From positions 558,001 through 622,000 of the forward strand of contig AP026125.1 in NCBI GenBank assembly GCA_030295235.1: a stretch of 64,000 bases of DNA, read 5' to 3'. The notes below the pieces were generated by a model. It saw only the letters and a list, made by a program, of their open reading frames with translations, did no database searches and was not told where the DNA came from. The stretch comes from Fistulifera solaris (taxonomy: Eukaryota; Bacillariophyta; Bacillariophyceae; Naviculales; Stauroneidaceae). The position numbers and the translations under genes are program-made. Positions 33,346-43,741 of this stretch are shown in pieces. How positions within the stretch are numbered: the stretch's first letter is position 1; each line of letters opens with the position of its first letter.

Positions 33346-33470
33346 AATCATGATTCATTCGAGCAACACTGCTACCTCTCTTCCAATGATTCTGCTAATT
33401 TAAAAGGTGTAAATTGTCTTATCTATTTATAATAGCGCGCTGTGTCCGTGTGTGTGTCACGTAACGTAAC

Positions 33471-33600
33471 GCTGGTCCCGGGTGTCCGAATCACGGGTGT
33501 GACGCTATCCCCGGGGATCGAGCCACCCGCTTGCGGGAAGGGCGAGAACGAAAAAAGCCCTGCAGGGGCTAGACGCCGAAGGCGGCTAGTTCTTAATAAA
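33471..33600. other. GC-rich island of consecutive perfect hairpins (possible structured RNA)
   Basis: Within AT-rich spacer, 130 nt carry stacked inverted repeats: ATCCCCGGGGAT (33507-33518), CCCGCTTGCGGG (33526-33537), AGCCCTGCAGGGGCT (33556-33570) and CTAG-a-CGCC-gaa-GGCG-g-CTAG (33569-33589), with AGAAC (33545-33549) able to pair with GTTCT (33589-33593) around the last two. It is flanked by hairpin motif copies 3 and 4. It fits no rRNA, tRNA or riboswitch I recognise; a structured ncRNA, a Pol III-type element or a foreign insert are all possible. Confidence 0.45.
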
Positions 33601-33704
33601 AGTAATAGTATTCATCAGTTTTTGCAATGCAGCGACGATTCATCATTCCGAAAGATCGGAAATCTCCGTATTTACTATAGGCCTCAAGTGTATATCAACT
33701 TGTC

Positions 33705-33725
33705 CACGACTGCATGTCAGTCATG
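33705..33725. repeat. dispersed hairpin motif, copy 4
   Basis: Core CGACTGCATGTCAGTC (one base differs), followed by ATGAATTCGA exactly as in copy 2. It ends 158 nt before the DXR start codon. Confidence 0.72.
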
Positions 33726-33883
33726 AATTCGAACCAAAACCGGTGCGCCAGACAAAGACACACGTTGAAGCAATCGTCATCGCAAAAATGGAGGGAGACG
33801 AGAAAATGAACATCAACATCCAACATAATTGCCTTGCTCACATCCAACAAGAATACAGAAACGTCTCCTTGCACCTTTCCATC

Positions 33884-35381
33884 ATGAGAATACAATCCGC
33901 TGCTATTTTAGCTCTCACCAGTGTCACTTCCGCCTTCGTGGTGACACCACAGCCAACGAGTTCCGTCGCGTTACACGCCGCCCCGGGCTCGTTGGGGACG
34001 GGCGAAGGATGGATTGATCCTTCGGCACCCGTCGGGAGTGCCGCTTCTCTCAAATTAACACTCCAAAAATCATTGGAAGGATGTGAAAACTTTACCAAAC
34101 GTTTGAGTTTGCTCGGATCGACGGGATCGATCGGGACGCAGACGCTCGAAATTGTCGACGCGTGTCCCGACAATTTTGTCGTCGATGCACTTTCGGCGGG
34201 GACGAATGTGGAACTGTTCGCGAAACAAGTTTTGAAATATAAACCGAAAGTGGCGTCGTTGGCGACCGCGGAAGCGGCGGCGGAGTTGAAGGAGCGTTTG
34301 GTGGCGGCGGGGTGTACGGAGATGCCCGAGATTGTTTTTGGGGATGAAGGTATTTTGGAAGCGGCGACCGTCAGTTCGGCGGATACGGTCGTCACCGGTA
34401 TTGTCGGCGCGGCGGGTCTCAAGCCGACCATTGAAGCCATCAAACTCAAAAAAGACATTGCTCTTGCCAACAAGGAAACATTGATTAGTGGTGGGCCCGT
34501 CATCAATCCTCTCGTTGAAGAATACGGCGTCGGAATGGTGCGTCGCACGCCAGGAAACTTTCTTTGCATCCACTTTTCTCTCACTCATTCTTTGTATAAC
34601 ACAGCTCCCCGCCGACTCCGAGCACAGTGCCATCTTTCAGTGTTTGCAGGGCGTCCCGGAAGGAGCTCTGCGTCGCATCATTCTTACCGCCTCGGGTGGG
34701 GCCTTTCGGGATTTCTCCAAAGAAGAACTGTTCCGCTTATGCCAAGAAGATCCGCGCATGATTCAGGCCAAGGCCACCACTCATCCCAACTGGGATATGG
34801 GGGCCAAAATTACTCTCGACAGTGCCACCATGATGAATAAAGGACTGGAAGTCATTGAAGCGCATTACTTGTTTGGCGCCAGCTACGACGATATCGATAT
34901 TGTGATTCATCCTCAATCGATTGTGCATTCCATGATTGAAACACAAGACACGTCGTGTTTGGCGCAATTGGGATGGGCCGATATGCGTTTGCCGTTGGTA
35001 TACAGTGTGTCATGGCCGCACCGACTCCGTATGCCCTACAAGCCACTCAATTTGGCGGAGTTGGGAACGCTCACGTTCCAAGCGCCGGATACGGAAAAGT
35101 ATCCTTGCATCAAGTTAGCGTACGAAGCGGGAAAGATGGGTGGAACCATGACCGCCGTGTTGAATGCCGCCAATGAAGCGGCCAACGAAATGTTCCGGGC
35201 GGATGTCGGTCTCGGGTTTCTCGACATTCCCCGATTAATTGAAGGAGCCATGGAAGCACACAAGGAAGAGTTAAAGACAAAGGACATTGTTTTGGATGAT
35301 ATTTTGAATTACGATCAATGGGCACGCGAACATGTTCGTATTGCGAGTGAAAAATTGGACAAGAACCAACTTTTCGTATAA
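33884..35381 (+). CDS. DXR: 1-deoxy-D-xylulose 5-phosphate reductoisomerase, plastid-targeted (1 intron)
   Basis: Second enzyme of the plastid MEP isoprenoid pathway: DXP plus NADPH to MEP. Spliced length 476 residues; the intron 34538-34604 (67 nt) joins YGVGM to [11 protein letters not shown]. Seen: NADPH site [38 protein letters not shown], metal/substrate motifs [60 protein letters not shown] and [11 protein letters not shown]. The start [20 protein letters not shown] is a signal peptide ending in TSAF, the ASAFAP-like cleavage motif of diatom plastid precursors, followed by a transit region; this decides the ATG at 33884 over upstream in-frame ATGs. Confidence 0.96.
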
Positions 35382-35526
35382 AAGCTAGGTCCGGTATAAC
35401 ACTCTTTGATAATGCTGTTTCTTTTTATGATTAGTCCCTAAGGCTCCATCGTTTATCACTACATCTCTAGCCAAACATAAAATGACGACGTGGATCGACG
35501 CAATAATGAAGTACTATACTATTCAT

Positions 35527-37012
35527 TCAATCCGCTTTCGACTGACTTTTGGTAGTGAGAGGCCTGGCAATTCCATCCTCACCCAGTTGCAAGCAACGAT
35601 TCGAATAAATGACTTCATCCGTCACAAATTTGGACTGCCCCGGAGAAATGACGCAAAAATCAATGCCATGTTTTTCTAGAAACATGAGATCGGCTTTCGC
35701 CGGTGCCTCGGCAATCACTTCATCCACACAGGACACGGAACACGCATTCAATATTTTGTCCGTCATGTTTTCTCCGGGAACTCCAACGTATAGCTTTGAA
35801 CCCATGGCTTTTGCCTGAATCCAAAGTCGAATCGTTTTGTGATCGAACGAAGTGACATCGCCAGTGACATAGACCACCCGACGGATCACTTTGCGACGCA
35901 CGGACTCGTAGGCCAAGGGAACTGCCAAAAATAACACCAAAACTCCCAAATAGTGCGTGAGCGGGAGAATGAACAGAGCCGTTCCCATCATTTCAAAGGT
36001 TTGTTTGGCTTTTCCGACGTGATCGGCGGTGACCGCACTGGTGGAAAAGTCAAAGCCTTCCACTTTGGGTGCAGGTAATCCCCCGGACGTGAAATAGGCA
36101 CGAAATCGAATGCATCCACTCGCTGTTTCCGCCAAAATGAGCGAAAATAGTGTAAAATACTGCAGCAACTTGATATAAGTCGAGTTGGGGACCGTGTTCA
36201 GCAACAAAATCCAGCAGGGAATCACAAACGCCTTGTCACAAACGGCATCGACGAATCCACCATAGGAACGTTGACGATGAATGGTGACCCACGAATCCAA
36301 GCAATGCGGTGATCCAGTGACTACCACTTCAAACGAGTCCTTGTCCGAGTTGGTGGGCGAGGCCGCCCGTTTTTCCGTTCTATCATCATCTGATGAAGTT
36401 TCTTTCGCCTTTTCATCATTCCAATAGCGCGCCACGACTCCATCGAAAAAATCCCCCAAATCCACCAACACCACGAGAAAAGACGGCACGACCGTGTGTC
36501 CCCACGCGAGCAACAGGAGCGTCGGTACCACCAAAATCGTGCGGGCGTACGTGATGAAATTGGCGCTACACCATGCCGGAATGCCGTGATCGTCCAAGAG
36601 TTGCCGCAACATTCGATTGATGGCGCCGTAAAACGTTTCGTGAATGGCAACAAACGGACGAATGAATGACCCGAGATACAGTTCGACGAGAACGTCGACG
36701 AAATCCACCAGAGGCGTGAAAAGTTCTTTTGCGTCGTCATGGCAATGCTCTTCGAGGATGGCTTTCAGTGTAAGGGAAAATCTAAAAAGTAGTTGAGAGA
36801 GCAGCAAAACGAGAAGAGCCTTGTTGAATAATAAAAGGATCAATCCTCGCTCTAGAATCACCTCCAATGTTGTCGAATGATGTTTGTATCGACAAGAGCA
36901 CAACAAGAATAACAACGTGGAGATCTTGTGTGTGGACGGAGTTCTGGTCCGTTCGGTGCGCCGCAGAGTGGAGGGAGAATTTCGTTCGCCTTGTTGAAAA
37001 TCGTTGCGACAT
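35527..37012 (-). CDS. CDP-alcohol phosphatidyltransferase fused to a degenerate cytidylyltransferase-like domain (1 intron, start tentative)
   Basis: The membrane core carries the CDP-alcohol phosphotransferase motif DG-x2-AR ... G-x3-D-x3-D as FFDGVVARYWN and, after an unusually long ~50-residue charged insert (SDDDRTEKRAAS), YGGFVDAVCDKAF. Several hydrophobic helices flank it. The last ~110 residues (RRVVYVTGDVTSFDHKTIRL to HGIDFCVISPGQSK) follow the ethanolamine-phosphate cytidylyltransferase pattern (AKAMGSKLYVGVPGE; VDEVIAEAP), but HxGH is replaced by FDHKT, so this half is probably inactive. For the start I favour ATG 37012 with intron 36762-36861, giving 461 residues; an unspliced frame lacks any ATG before the conserved region. 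Phospholipid head-group transfer at the ER is likely, the alcohol is unknown. Confidence 0.68.
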
Positions 37013-37336
37013 GCCACGGTACTCAACTTCGCTCCATTCCGTTCGTTATGTAACGCCCTTAAAGTAGGTGGACACCATTGTGGAAAGGAGAGTAGCAACG
37101 TAGTACTCTATCTGGTAGAGTCAAAAAGAATGAATCTCTCGACATCGACAAGAAGGAGATCATTCACCACATCACATGGTTGCAGCCATCCATCACATGA
37201 ATGAAACATAACTTCCTCCGCAGTGCGTGAAGTTGGATTGCAACAGAATTTCATTGTCAACGAGAACAAACATTAAGATTAATATTTTTCAAGAAACAAA
37301 GAAGACAAGACAAGTGAAGAATAGTAAAGAGAGACT
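37013..37336. other. divergent intergenic region
   Basis: 324 nt between two divergent ATGs, AT-rich toward the PFK-2 side. Nothing specific seen. Confidence 0.4.
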
Positions 37337-39546
37337 ATGAAAGCACTCACCAATCTCATTGCTCACAAACGAGACAAACACGTAGATTCGTCGTCTCCGG
37401 ATGAGCTCGATATTCATATGAAGCGCAATCATACGGTAACGATATCATCGACGATGATTGCTGCCGAAGAACCTTCGGATTCCTGTATAAGTTGGGACTG
37501 GCGTGCGGATGCGAGTCGATCGCCCCCTTGCAAGACGAAGCACGAACGAATTTGGAGTCGCCTCCTTTTCCACCAAGAAGAAAGATTATTACGCTGGTTC
37601 GGCAGAAATTGCGACCGAAACATCCTTGACAGTCACAAGGTTGGAACCGGTAAGTATTCCGTTGCATCAAGAACATTCTGTGCTTTGTTCAACTCACACA
37701 ATCTGACACCTTTCACCGTCTTTAGAGGAGAAAACTCACGAAAGATTCGACCCGCCTGGTGATTGCCTTGGTCGGCCTGCCCGCCCGCGGAAAATCCTTT
37801 GTCGCCCGGAAATTAGAAGCGCATTTGCAGTGGAGTGGGGCGCAGTGTAAAATATTCAATGTCGGAAAGTACCGCCGCAAGGCGTACGGAGAAAACCATT
37901 CAAAAAGAACAGCGGTTCATCACGGAGCGTGACCAGAAAGGGGCGTGCAACGCCGATTTTTTCGATCCCGGCAACAAACAGGCGGCGGATTTGCGGCAGC
38001 AAGTCGCGGAAATGGCACTGCGAGATATGTTGCGGTGGTTGGATTGTGAGGACGAAACCGACTACGACGATGATGCCTCGTGTCAGGGAGAGTATCATCG
38101 TCAAAATACGGGCTGTTCCTACGGAACCACCCGCGCGTACGTCGAACACGGTAGGATTGCTATTTTCGATGCCACCAATTCCACCGATAAGCGTAGACAG
38201 TGGATTCTGGAAGAATGTACCTCTCCGGAAAAGAGAGTAGGGAAGCAAACGGGAGTTGTTTTTGTCGAGTCGGTGTGCGATGATCAGGAGTTGTTGGATG
38301 AAAATTTTAGGTACAAGGTTGCCAACAGTCCCGATTTTGAGGGCATGTCGGCGGAGGAAGCGCTGGCTGATTTGAAAAATCGCGTGGCAAAGTACGAGTC
38401 CAGTTACGAAACGATTCAGGACGATTCGCTCTCGTATATCAAAGTGTTTAATCTTTCGACAAAACTCTTGGTGAATCATATTTATGGACGTATGGCGAAA
38501 GACTTGGTCCCTGCCTTGATGGCTTGGCACATTGGTACAAGACCTGTGTATCTTTGCCGTCCCGGACAGACCATGTCTGGCATTGTGACCGACGGTGAAG
38601 ACTATGTAGCAACGAACTCCATCGACCCCTCCGATCCCCGGTTTCTGGACATGTCAACCAAAACGAGACGTAGAAGTATGCGCGGGGATAGTCTCGGGCC
38701 GAATGGGACCAAGTTTCGTGAGAGGCTTTTTGATTTTTGTTATCAAGAAGTTCGCGAGTTTGTTGCCAAACGCGCCAGCGTCCGAGATAATGTGTTCACG
38801 GGCACGTCAATCTCCGGTTTGGCAATTTCTTCCGCACCGAGCGCGGATGGGACGTACTCCCGAAACGATCCATTCCCATTGAAACTCATTACAAGTACGA
38901 TGCCTCGAGCAGTCGATACAGTTCGATGGGATGACAACGAGTTCAGCATCACTCAGATGTCGAACTTGAATCCACTGGACAAGGGTGATTTTGTAGGAAA
39001 AGAGATTGACGAGTGGAAGAGCTTCGATCCTGCGTGGTTTGCCAAGCTGGAACGAGATCCTTTCGGAACACGGTGCGTGTCTGACTTCGTATTGATTTTC
39101 TTCACCCATCCCTTGGCTCACATTATTTTATCAACTCTTAGATTTCCGGGGGCGAAAGCTACCATGACTTGATACGCAGGTTAACTCCTGTTATCATTGA
39201 TGTTGAGCAACAGGTTGTTCCGACCCTTGTCGTTAGCCACGTCAGTATCTTGCAATGTCTTATGGCATATTTTCGCAACTCTCCGGTGGACAAATGCATG
39301 TCGATTGAGGTTCCACTTCACGCGGTGATAAAGTACACACCAGTTCGTGGCGGCGGATGGAGCGAGACCATCATTTCCTTACATGACGATACGGAAACGA
39401 TGCCTCTCGTGCCAGTGCTGTCGACGGGGGAGTTGAGTGCGATGAGTGGTTCGGAGCACGGTCCTATCTGGAGCGACCATTTGACGGCGAATCCGTGTGC
39501 ATCCCCGTCTCCGAAACCTACAAAACCAATCCGTTTTGTCACGTAA
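37337..39546 (+). CDS. 6-phosphofructo-2-kinase/fructose-2,6-bisphosphatase-like (2 introns, three frame breaks)
   Basis: Makes or removes fructose 2,6-bisphosphate, the regulator of glycolysis. Kinase half: Walker A VIALVGLPARGKSFVARKL, FNVGKYRRKAYGE, ADFFDPGN, HGRIAIFDATNST, VFVESVCDD and KYESSYETIQD. Phosphatase half: RPVYLCRPGQTMSG, ITSTMPRAV, SFDPAWFAKLE and VVSHVSILQCLMAYF. The first motif should be RHG; here it is RPG, so the phospho-accepting His is absent. Introns: 37650-37725 and 39073-39141. Three single-base breaks lie in runs: CCCCC 37523-37527 (one extra), AAAA 37892-37895 (one extra) and GGGGG 39148-39152 (one missing; repair gives FPGGESYHDLIRRL). Corrected length 687 residues. 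The ~120-residue N-terminus is not recognised. Confidence 0.88.
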
Positions 39547-39694
39547 TAGGTATGGGTGAGCTAGCGTAATTGAACAATATACTTGTAATCAACATTTACT
39601 ATGTATTTCTTAAAGAACATTTTACATTTGGGCCGAACAAGGATGACACTCAACTCGTGGGAAATATCACCAGATACTTTTACAAGCTTATAGC

Positions 39695-40652
39695 TCAAAT
39701 GGACACAATGTGATCTTCTTCCATGACCTTTGCTTCTTTACTTTCCATATCGGACTCGTTCTTTACTTTAGAAGCATCTTCGTGTAGACTCTGGTCCAGG
39801 TGCGAAGCTGACGTCTGGCTATCCCCTCCCACGGAGCTCTGCAATGTTGATAAAAAGTGAAGAACGATCAGATACGGATACAAGTGGAGATGCAATAACA
39901 AGACACGATCCACTTACCTTATCGCCGTCTTTCTTCTGGCGTGCGTTCGCGGCGCGCTCTCGGCGTTTGCGATTCTTGATCTCCAGCTCGGCGGGGCTGA
40001 GTTTTTGATACCGTTCCCTTTCGAGTTTCGCGCGCCGGGCGTTTCGCTCTTTGGCATCGTCCGTCGTGAGAGAATGGTAGCGGTTGCGTTCTCGCTCCCG
40101 GCGCTTCTGGCGACTGTTTTCGGACTGACGATGATACTGCTCGCGTCTCTTCGAGTTGTATGCACGACGCTGCTCGGGGGTCATGGTAGCATAGCGCTGA
40201 CGGTCTTTCAATCTTCGAGCGGCCAGCTGCTCTTCGTGTGACAAAGAGCCTTTCTTTTTGGGTGGGCCAGGCTTCACTTCGTCCTCAACCGTCTTCTCGC
40301 GATAGCGTTTTCGGCGCTGCTCATTTTTCTTCTGTTGCGCTGCTTCTTCGGCGGCGGCAACCGCCTTATCGGAGTCTTCCACAGCCTCAACGGCCAACGC
40401 AGCGGCAAGAGCAGCTGCGTCATCGACCGCAGATGCTGCCTCCACAGCGGCAGCTGCCGCTTGCGCGATTAACATAGAAGTCGTGTCATCGGCTTTCGAT
40501 TTCTCGTCCTCTGCATCCTTGACATCGTCCAGGTGATCAACCTTGACATCGTCCAGGTGATCAACCTTGACATCATCATCGTGATGCTCTTCGTTCGTAA
40601 CGGGTACCGCGTCTTCCGCATCGGCGCTGTGAGAATGGTTTTCGTCGACCAT
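39695..40652 (-). CDS. STPR-like basic repeat protein, candidate nucleic-acid binder (1 intron)
   Basis: 292 residues; the intron 39839-39917 (79 nt) joins KDGDK to SSVGGDSQT. Acidic N-terminus with a three-fold VDHLDDVK repeat, then an Ala-rich helix (AQAAAAAVEAASAV), then a strongly basic region with imperfect ~19-23-residue repeats of the form RYxxMTPEQRRxYNxKRREQ / RYHSLTTDDAKERNARR / RYQKLSPAELEIKNRKRRER. This resembles the STPR (score-and-three peptide repeat) DNA-binding domain of insect FMBP-1, seen widely in algae. It is followed by an acidic tail. Nuclear DNA or RNA binding is inferred; the target is unknown. Confidence 0.65.
40521..40577. repeat. 24-bp coding tandem repeat
   Basis: Two identical 24-bp copies (40521-40544, 40545-40568) plus a partial third, inside the acidic N-terminus of the STPR-like gene, encoding VDHLDDVK repeats. 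Likely length-polymorphic. Confidence 0.85.
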
Positions 40653-41327
40653 GATGGATGTTGGTCTTGACGTCTGTTCTTGGATGTGATGGGTCTGTCG
40701 AGGTCAGCCGTCTGTTAGCTTGTCTCGTTCGCTTGTTGACGTTATGTTGCGATGCAAGACCGCAAGACGGTCGGTTTTTGGGCCGGTCTGTTGTGTGCAT
40801 GGTGCGTGTGGTTTCGTTCGTTCGTTTCGTTTTTGAAATTTCCTTCGGATGGAACTTTCTCTGTAGGTTTTGTACTAAAGCCTACGGACATCCGGGCGAG
40901 ATAGATTTATTTAGCTACACACGACTACACAATGAACCATACTTTGTTTAATAATCGTAGAAAGATTACTGGACCTACGTAAGATGTGGATCTGAGTACA
41001 TTAGCTACTGGATCGAACGCGTACATTGTGTCCTATACTCATTCCAGTCTATACGGAAACAGTTAGTTACGGGGCAGACATACGACAAAACGTTATTTAC
41101 AAAACCACCTCACCGCTTACCGGTACCGAGTCGTAACCTGGATCAACCTTACAAGTACTTGTAGATGCCGGGGCCGGGTAGCTCTTTGATGCCGGTTTGA
41201 ATTTATTCTAAGGTTAACTTACATTCAACCAACTTTTACTAATTTCCAGAACCGACACATCATCACTCTTCGCGAAGCTTATAGTGAACTCATCCAAGTA
41301 GCTGACAATACCCAAATCCGTGACATG
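40653..41327. other. intergenic, no supported gene
   Basis: 675 nt between two minus-strand genes: the STPR-like promoter and the 3' end of the small membrane protein gene. The first ~150 nt are rich in CGTTCGTTCG-type repeats. No ORF supported. Confidence 0.45.
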
Positions 41328-41885
41328 CTATAAGCTTTTGTGACGGTACCGTGCCTCTTTCAGCTGCTCAATGGATCTTTGTATAGAAAACGAGTCATTC
41401 CGAAGCCATAGAGCAGCCAATGTGGTTAGAAAGTTCCCCAGCAACAGTCCTTGATGGTACGTTACTGTAATTGAGGAGATTTCGTCTTCCCCTTGAATAA
41501 TCCTTCGAGCATGAAACAGAATCGAAGATCCCAATAATAAGCTTATCATCCAGGGAAGAACAAGTATCCACCGAAGTCGAGTTGTAGGAGTCGACGGCAA
41601 TGCCACACCGGGAGTCAACACATGCAAAGTTGCCGTCACTAGCACGTGAATCCAACGAAAGAGTCTTCCCGATGGAACCAAAGCGCCGCGCAGTTCCAAG
41701 AAAAGAAGCACACAAATAGAAAGTATAGCTGATCCTATACAAAGACCACGGAAGGCTTGATGGATCTCTCGTTGTTGCTTGTCCATTTCTTGCGCGAAGC
41801 GATGGATCATCTGGTCTTGATCGTCGGAGTCTAAGAGTTCCACCGCCTCGCTCCGTTGCGAATCTTGATTATTTCGTCTTCTCAT
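41328..41885 (-). CDS. small four-helix membrane protein, function unknown
   Basis: 185 residues from ATG 41885. The hydrophilic N-terminus (~45 residues, acidic patch VELLDSDDQDQM) is followed by four hydrophobic segments: GSAILSICVLLFLEL, LFRWIHVLVTATLHVL, WILVLPWMISLLLGSSILF and GLLLGNFLTTLAALWL. The tail is short and basic. No family recognised. Confidence 0.6.
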   Translation of the reverse strand: MRRRNNQDSQRSEAVELLDSDDQDQMIHRFAQEMDKQQREIHQAFRGLCIGSAILSICVLLFLELRGALVPSGRLFRWIHVLVTATLHVLTPGVALPSTPTTRLRWILVLPWMISLLLGSSILFHARRIIQGEDEISSITVTYHQGLLLGNFLTTLAALWLRNDSFSIQRSIEQLKEARYRHKSL

Positions 41886-42195
41886 ATTCTTCTTCGGTAC
41901 AGCGAATTGTTCATTGATTTATTGTTGTTATAATGAATATCCTTGTCGATCAAACAAAAAGAATGGGCTAGTATTGCCGTTTGGCGTTTGCTTCTTTGCG
42001 CCCGTTTTTGCTTTCTGTCGTCGTTTTGCGTCGCGTTTCTCGTCCGCTGAGTAACGGTCCGACGCGCGAACAGTATTCCGCGGTGCGCGGTTCGTCGCGT
42101 TTTTCAAAAACTCTTCTCAACGTGACCTGCTATTATTGTTGCCCTTGTCATTCTACTTCCAACAGTAGCTTTTAAACTCGATTAACGAAGCAAAA
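41886..42195. other. divergent intergenic region
   Basis: 310 nt between the membrane protein and Sec12 genes. Nothing specific seen. Confidence 0.4.
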
Positions 42196-43574
42196 ATGAC
42201 ATCGATGAAGCCACCGAATCGATGGGATGTTGCGGGATTTCCGGTATTCGCGCTGTCGTGGTTTGGCGATCCGGAGGACGGCACGTCCATTGTGGCCTGC
42301 AGTGGCGGTGGAGGCAGCGCCAAGACGGGGGTCAAGAACTACATTGCGGTAACGATCAATGCCGATCCGGAAGCGCGTCAAATTAGTACCAGAACCAATG
42401 TGAGTGAAGAGAAACTTGTGTTTTCTGGACGCGGAAGCGAAATTCTGACCTTGTCTTCTAGCTCGGCACGAAATTGCACATTTACAAAAGTCAACAAACA
42501 CAACAGTTATGGCTCCTTGCGGCAGTAGCACTGGAGAAAAGCGACATGGGAGGCGAAATTCATCGCTACAGTCTCCCCGATTGTCACCTGGATTGCTCTA
42601 TGAAGTTAGAGACCCCCGTGAGTGCATTGGCGGTCAGTCCGATGACGGACGTGATGGCGGTTGGTTGTGAAAATGGTACCGTGGCGGCCTTTGCATTGTC
42701 CGACGAAGGGTTTGGTGAACAGCTGTACACCTGTCAAAAACATACAGAGGAAGTGTGTTGCCTCACATTCGCCGTTCGAGGATCGAAGTTACTCTCTAGT
42801 GCGAAAGATGGAACGTGTCTTGTCTGGGATGACAAAAATGGATCTTTGTTAAGCGAGGTCACATGCGAGATTCCAGCGGAAGATCCTGCTTTGAATAAAA
42901 ACAACAATAAGAGCAAAAGAAAACCGAGGGCGAAGGGCAACGTGATTGTCAGAGGCTGCGCATTTGGAGATCTCGAAGGAAATATCTTTTATTCTGTCGC
43001 ATCGTACCGAATGGGAAGCTCCTATCTGTACAGATGGTTCGCGGATCGAAACAACCCATCACAGTATCAATTGCATGATCGAGTGGCTTGTACACAGTCA
43101 CCAGTATCGGCCATGTCCTTATCACAGGATGGTGGACTGCTTGTGATGGGAACAACGGAAAGCTCGGTGACGCTTTGGGGAACGGCCGAGTGGCGGCCGC
43201 TCAAAATCTTCCGCGACGTTCACGGATTTCTCCCTACCTGTGCGGCTGCCAGACCTTATCCCGTCGCTCTTCAAGGAGAAGAAGATGGAGTACAAGTTCA
43301 TGCCCGAACCGGATCAGGGGATGGCACCATTGCTTGTATGACTCTGCAAAAGTCAGCTCCAGGTGCGATATCGAAAGGGTCGTCGGGGGGATATTCATTC
43401 ATGTTATTTATGCACCGGCTACTTGTGGCGCTGATACTTGGCTGTATCTTTTCGCCAGTTGTGAAAGAAGCTCATACCCGATGCCGTACCTCTGAGACCA
43501 TGGTAACATGTCTATTGCAAGAAGGTTTCTATATCCCGAGTTCAAAGCTTGTCATCGAGACAAGGCCTTACTAG
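42196..43574 (+). CDS. Sec12-like WD-repeat guanine nucleotide exchange factor for Sar1 (1 intron)
   Basis: Sec12/PREB is the ER membrane GEF that activates Sar1 to start COPII vesicles. 438 residues; the intron 42400-42461 (62 nt) joins STRTN to LGTKLHIYKS. Typical start: FPVFALSWFG then VACSGGGGSAKTGVKNYI, the Sec12 glycine-rich loop. WD-like blades follow (ETPVSALAVSPMTDVMAVGC, KLLSSAKDGTCLVWD, VSAMSLSQDGGLLVMGTTES, GSGDGTIACMTLQ). A C-terminal membrane anchor (FMLFMHRLLVALILGCIF) is followed by a lumenal tail. The neighbour Sly1 acts in the same pathway, but there is no sign of co-regulation. Confidence 0.82.
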
Positions 43575-43741
43575 GTACAAGTTTTTACGTGAAAGAAATA
43601 ATGAAAACGCTAAAAGGCTTACAGTGGTATTATCATTACAGTAGCTTTGCCCGGCGTAACTACGGAAGAAAGGTGTTTTCTCGTATTATCTGTACAGTGT
43701 GGGTGGACCAAGAAATCTGCCAAACTTCGTTGCGTGAACTT

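Larger units (their letters stand above)
32952..33883. other. divergent intergenic region with hairpin repeats and a GC-rich structured island
   Basis: 932 nt between the Aat-like gene and DXR. It contains two dispersed hairpin motifs and the hairpin-dense island 33471-33600 (all listed). No ORF supported. Confidence 0.5.

Noticed and set aside
33471-33600. A tRNA gene in the GC-rich hairpin island
   Set aside because: No A box/B box pair or cloverleaf could be fitted; the GGATCGAGCC stretch is not flanked by a proper T stem.
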